In this document: positions 4,914 through 5,240 of the stretch, piece by piece
Position numbering within the stretch: the stretch's first letter is position 1
Layout: every line of letters starts with the position of its first letter
DNA from: Lachnospiraceae bacterium
GTDB lineage: Bacteria > Bacillota_A > Clostridia > Lachnospirales > Lachnospiraceae
Length of the DNA: 5,240 nucleotides
Reading direction: 5' to 3'
Assembly (NCBI GenBank): GCA_016291475.1
Contig: JAEEXJ010000144.1
Location: 1-5,240 of the forward strand
Notes under the pieces: model-generated
The model's input: only the letters and a program-made list of their open reading frames with translations
Databases searched by the model: none
What the model was told of the DNA's origin: nothing
Made by a program: the position numbers and the translations under genes

Positions 4914-5240
4914 TTACATGTAATACCACGTAAAGAATACCTTATGCCTGACGGTAAAACTCTCAGGATAATTATCCTCAAGCATCTTTCTGTGCTCCGC
5001 ATCAAACTGTGCAAGCTGCCCGGCATTCATTGATGCCATAACGCCGCGGCTGGCCATCATACGTCCATGCCAGGATTCTCTTGTAAAAGGAATATCAACC
5101 AGCATCGTTTCCATATGCGGATCTTCGAAATAGTGTGTGTTCAGATCCTGAAGTGCCGGCGAGGCGCCTTTCCAATTGCCGTTGATTCTCTTTACAATGC
5201 TGTTTGAATCCTGAGCGATTGATTCTTCCTTCAGGTAGCT
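4914..5240 (-). CDS. C-terminal part of a class I SAM-dependent methyltransferase (runs off the right edge)
   Basis: The frame is open from the right edge to a TAA at 4914, giving 108 residues, so the ATG at 5114 is internal and not a start. The segment DIPFTRESWHGRMMASRGVM, then ASMNAGQLAQFDAEHRKMLE, is the hallmark C-terminal region of a Firmicutes group of class I methyltransferases that I recall as ending with 'FTRESWHGRMxAxRGxxASL', an acidic helix, and FTVxHK near the terminus. FTVRHKVFFTWYYM is the end here. The SAM-binding Rossmann part lies outside the window, so no glycine-rich motif is visible and the substrate (small molecule, tRNA or other) cannot be given. It is transcribed toward the Nudix gene, with 207 bases between them. 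The family assignment is from memory of the C-terminal motif. Confidence 0.82.
   Translation of the reverse strand, partial: SYLKEESIAQDSNSIVKRINGNWKGASPALQDLNTHYFEDPHMETMLVDIPFTRESWHGRMMASRGVMASMNAGQLAQFDAEHRKMLEDNYPESFTVRHKVFFTWYYM

Noticed and set aside
4914..5114. A complete 66-residue gene starting at 5114
   Set aside because: The frame stays open to the right edge and the upstream residues continue the methyltransferase C-terminal domain, so this Met is internal.
1..5240. CRISPR array, tRNA, rRNA, insertion sequence or attachment-site repeats
   Set aside because: I saw no regularly spaced repeats, cloverleaf-like segment, transposase frame or long inverted or direct repeats; the only clear repeat is the 14-base operator pair.

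Overview
The window suggests a Gram-positive, low-to-moderate GC anaerobe of the Clostridia, with a Lachnospiraceae-like feel. This rests on strong AAGGAG-type ribosome binding sites, AT-rich short intergenic gaps, and the gene families present; it is an impression, not a measured placement. Every convincing gene lies on the minus strand, so the window reads from right (5240) to left (1). Both ends cut through a gene.

Right end (5240-3749): the C-terminal 108 residues of a class I SAM-dependent methyltransferase end at 4914. A roughly 200-base gap with a candidate extended -10 promoter follows. Next is a monocistronic-looking gene for a two-domain protein, an N-terminal Nudix hydrolase fused to a shortened family I inorganic pyrophosphatase-like domain. 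It is closed off by a good intrinsic terminator at 3749-3777.

Middle (3739-2263): a compact flavin/redox module starts from a clear promoter with a perfect TTGACA -35 box. Two copies of a 14-base, palindrome-like operator overlap the promoter and the predicted transcription start. The genes are a MarR-type regulator, a flavodoxin-domain protein (4-base ATGA overlap) and a membrane-anchored FMN-binding-domain protein (4-base gap) carrying an SGAT flavinylation motif. The layout implies an autoregulated electron-transfer operon. A 27-codon hydrophobic small ORF with its own strong ribosome binding site overlaps the stop of the FMN-binding gene and the start of the next gene.

Left half (2199-1): a HIT-family nucleotide hydrolase/transferase, an unrecognised protein with a damaged zinc-metallopeptidase motif (HEFII in place of HExxH, plus EGLAEY), a possible 21-codon small ORF, a GNAT N-acetyltransferase, and the N-terminal 89 residues of a single-pass membrane protein. 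I see no intrinsic terminator between the MarR promoter and base 1, so these genes may be read through from the redox operon, although no functional link is obvious.

The observations most worth a second look are the Nudix-pyrophosphatase fusion with missing metal ligands, the doubled operator over the MarR promoter, the SGAT protein/flavodoxin pair, the degenerate zincin, and the two unannotated small ORFs.
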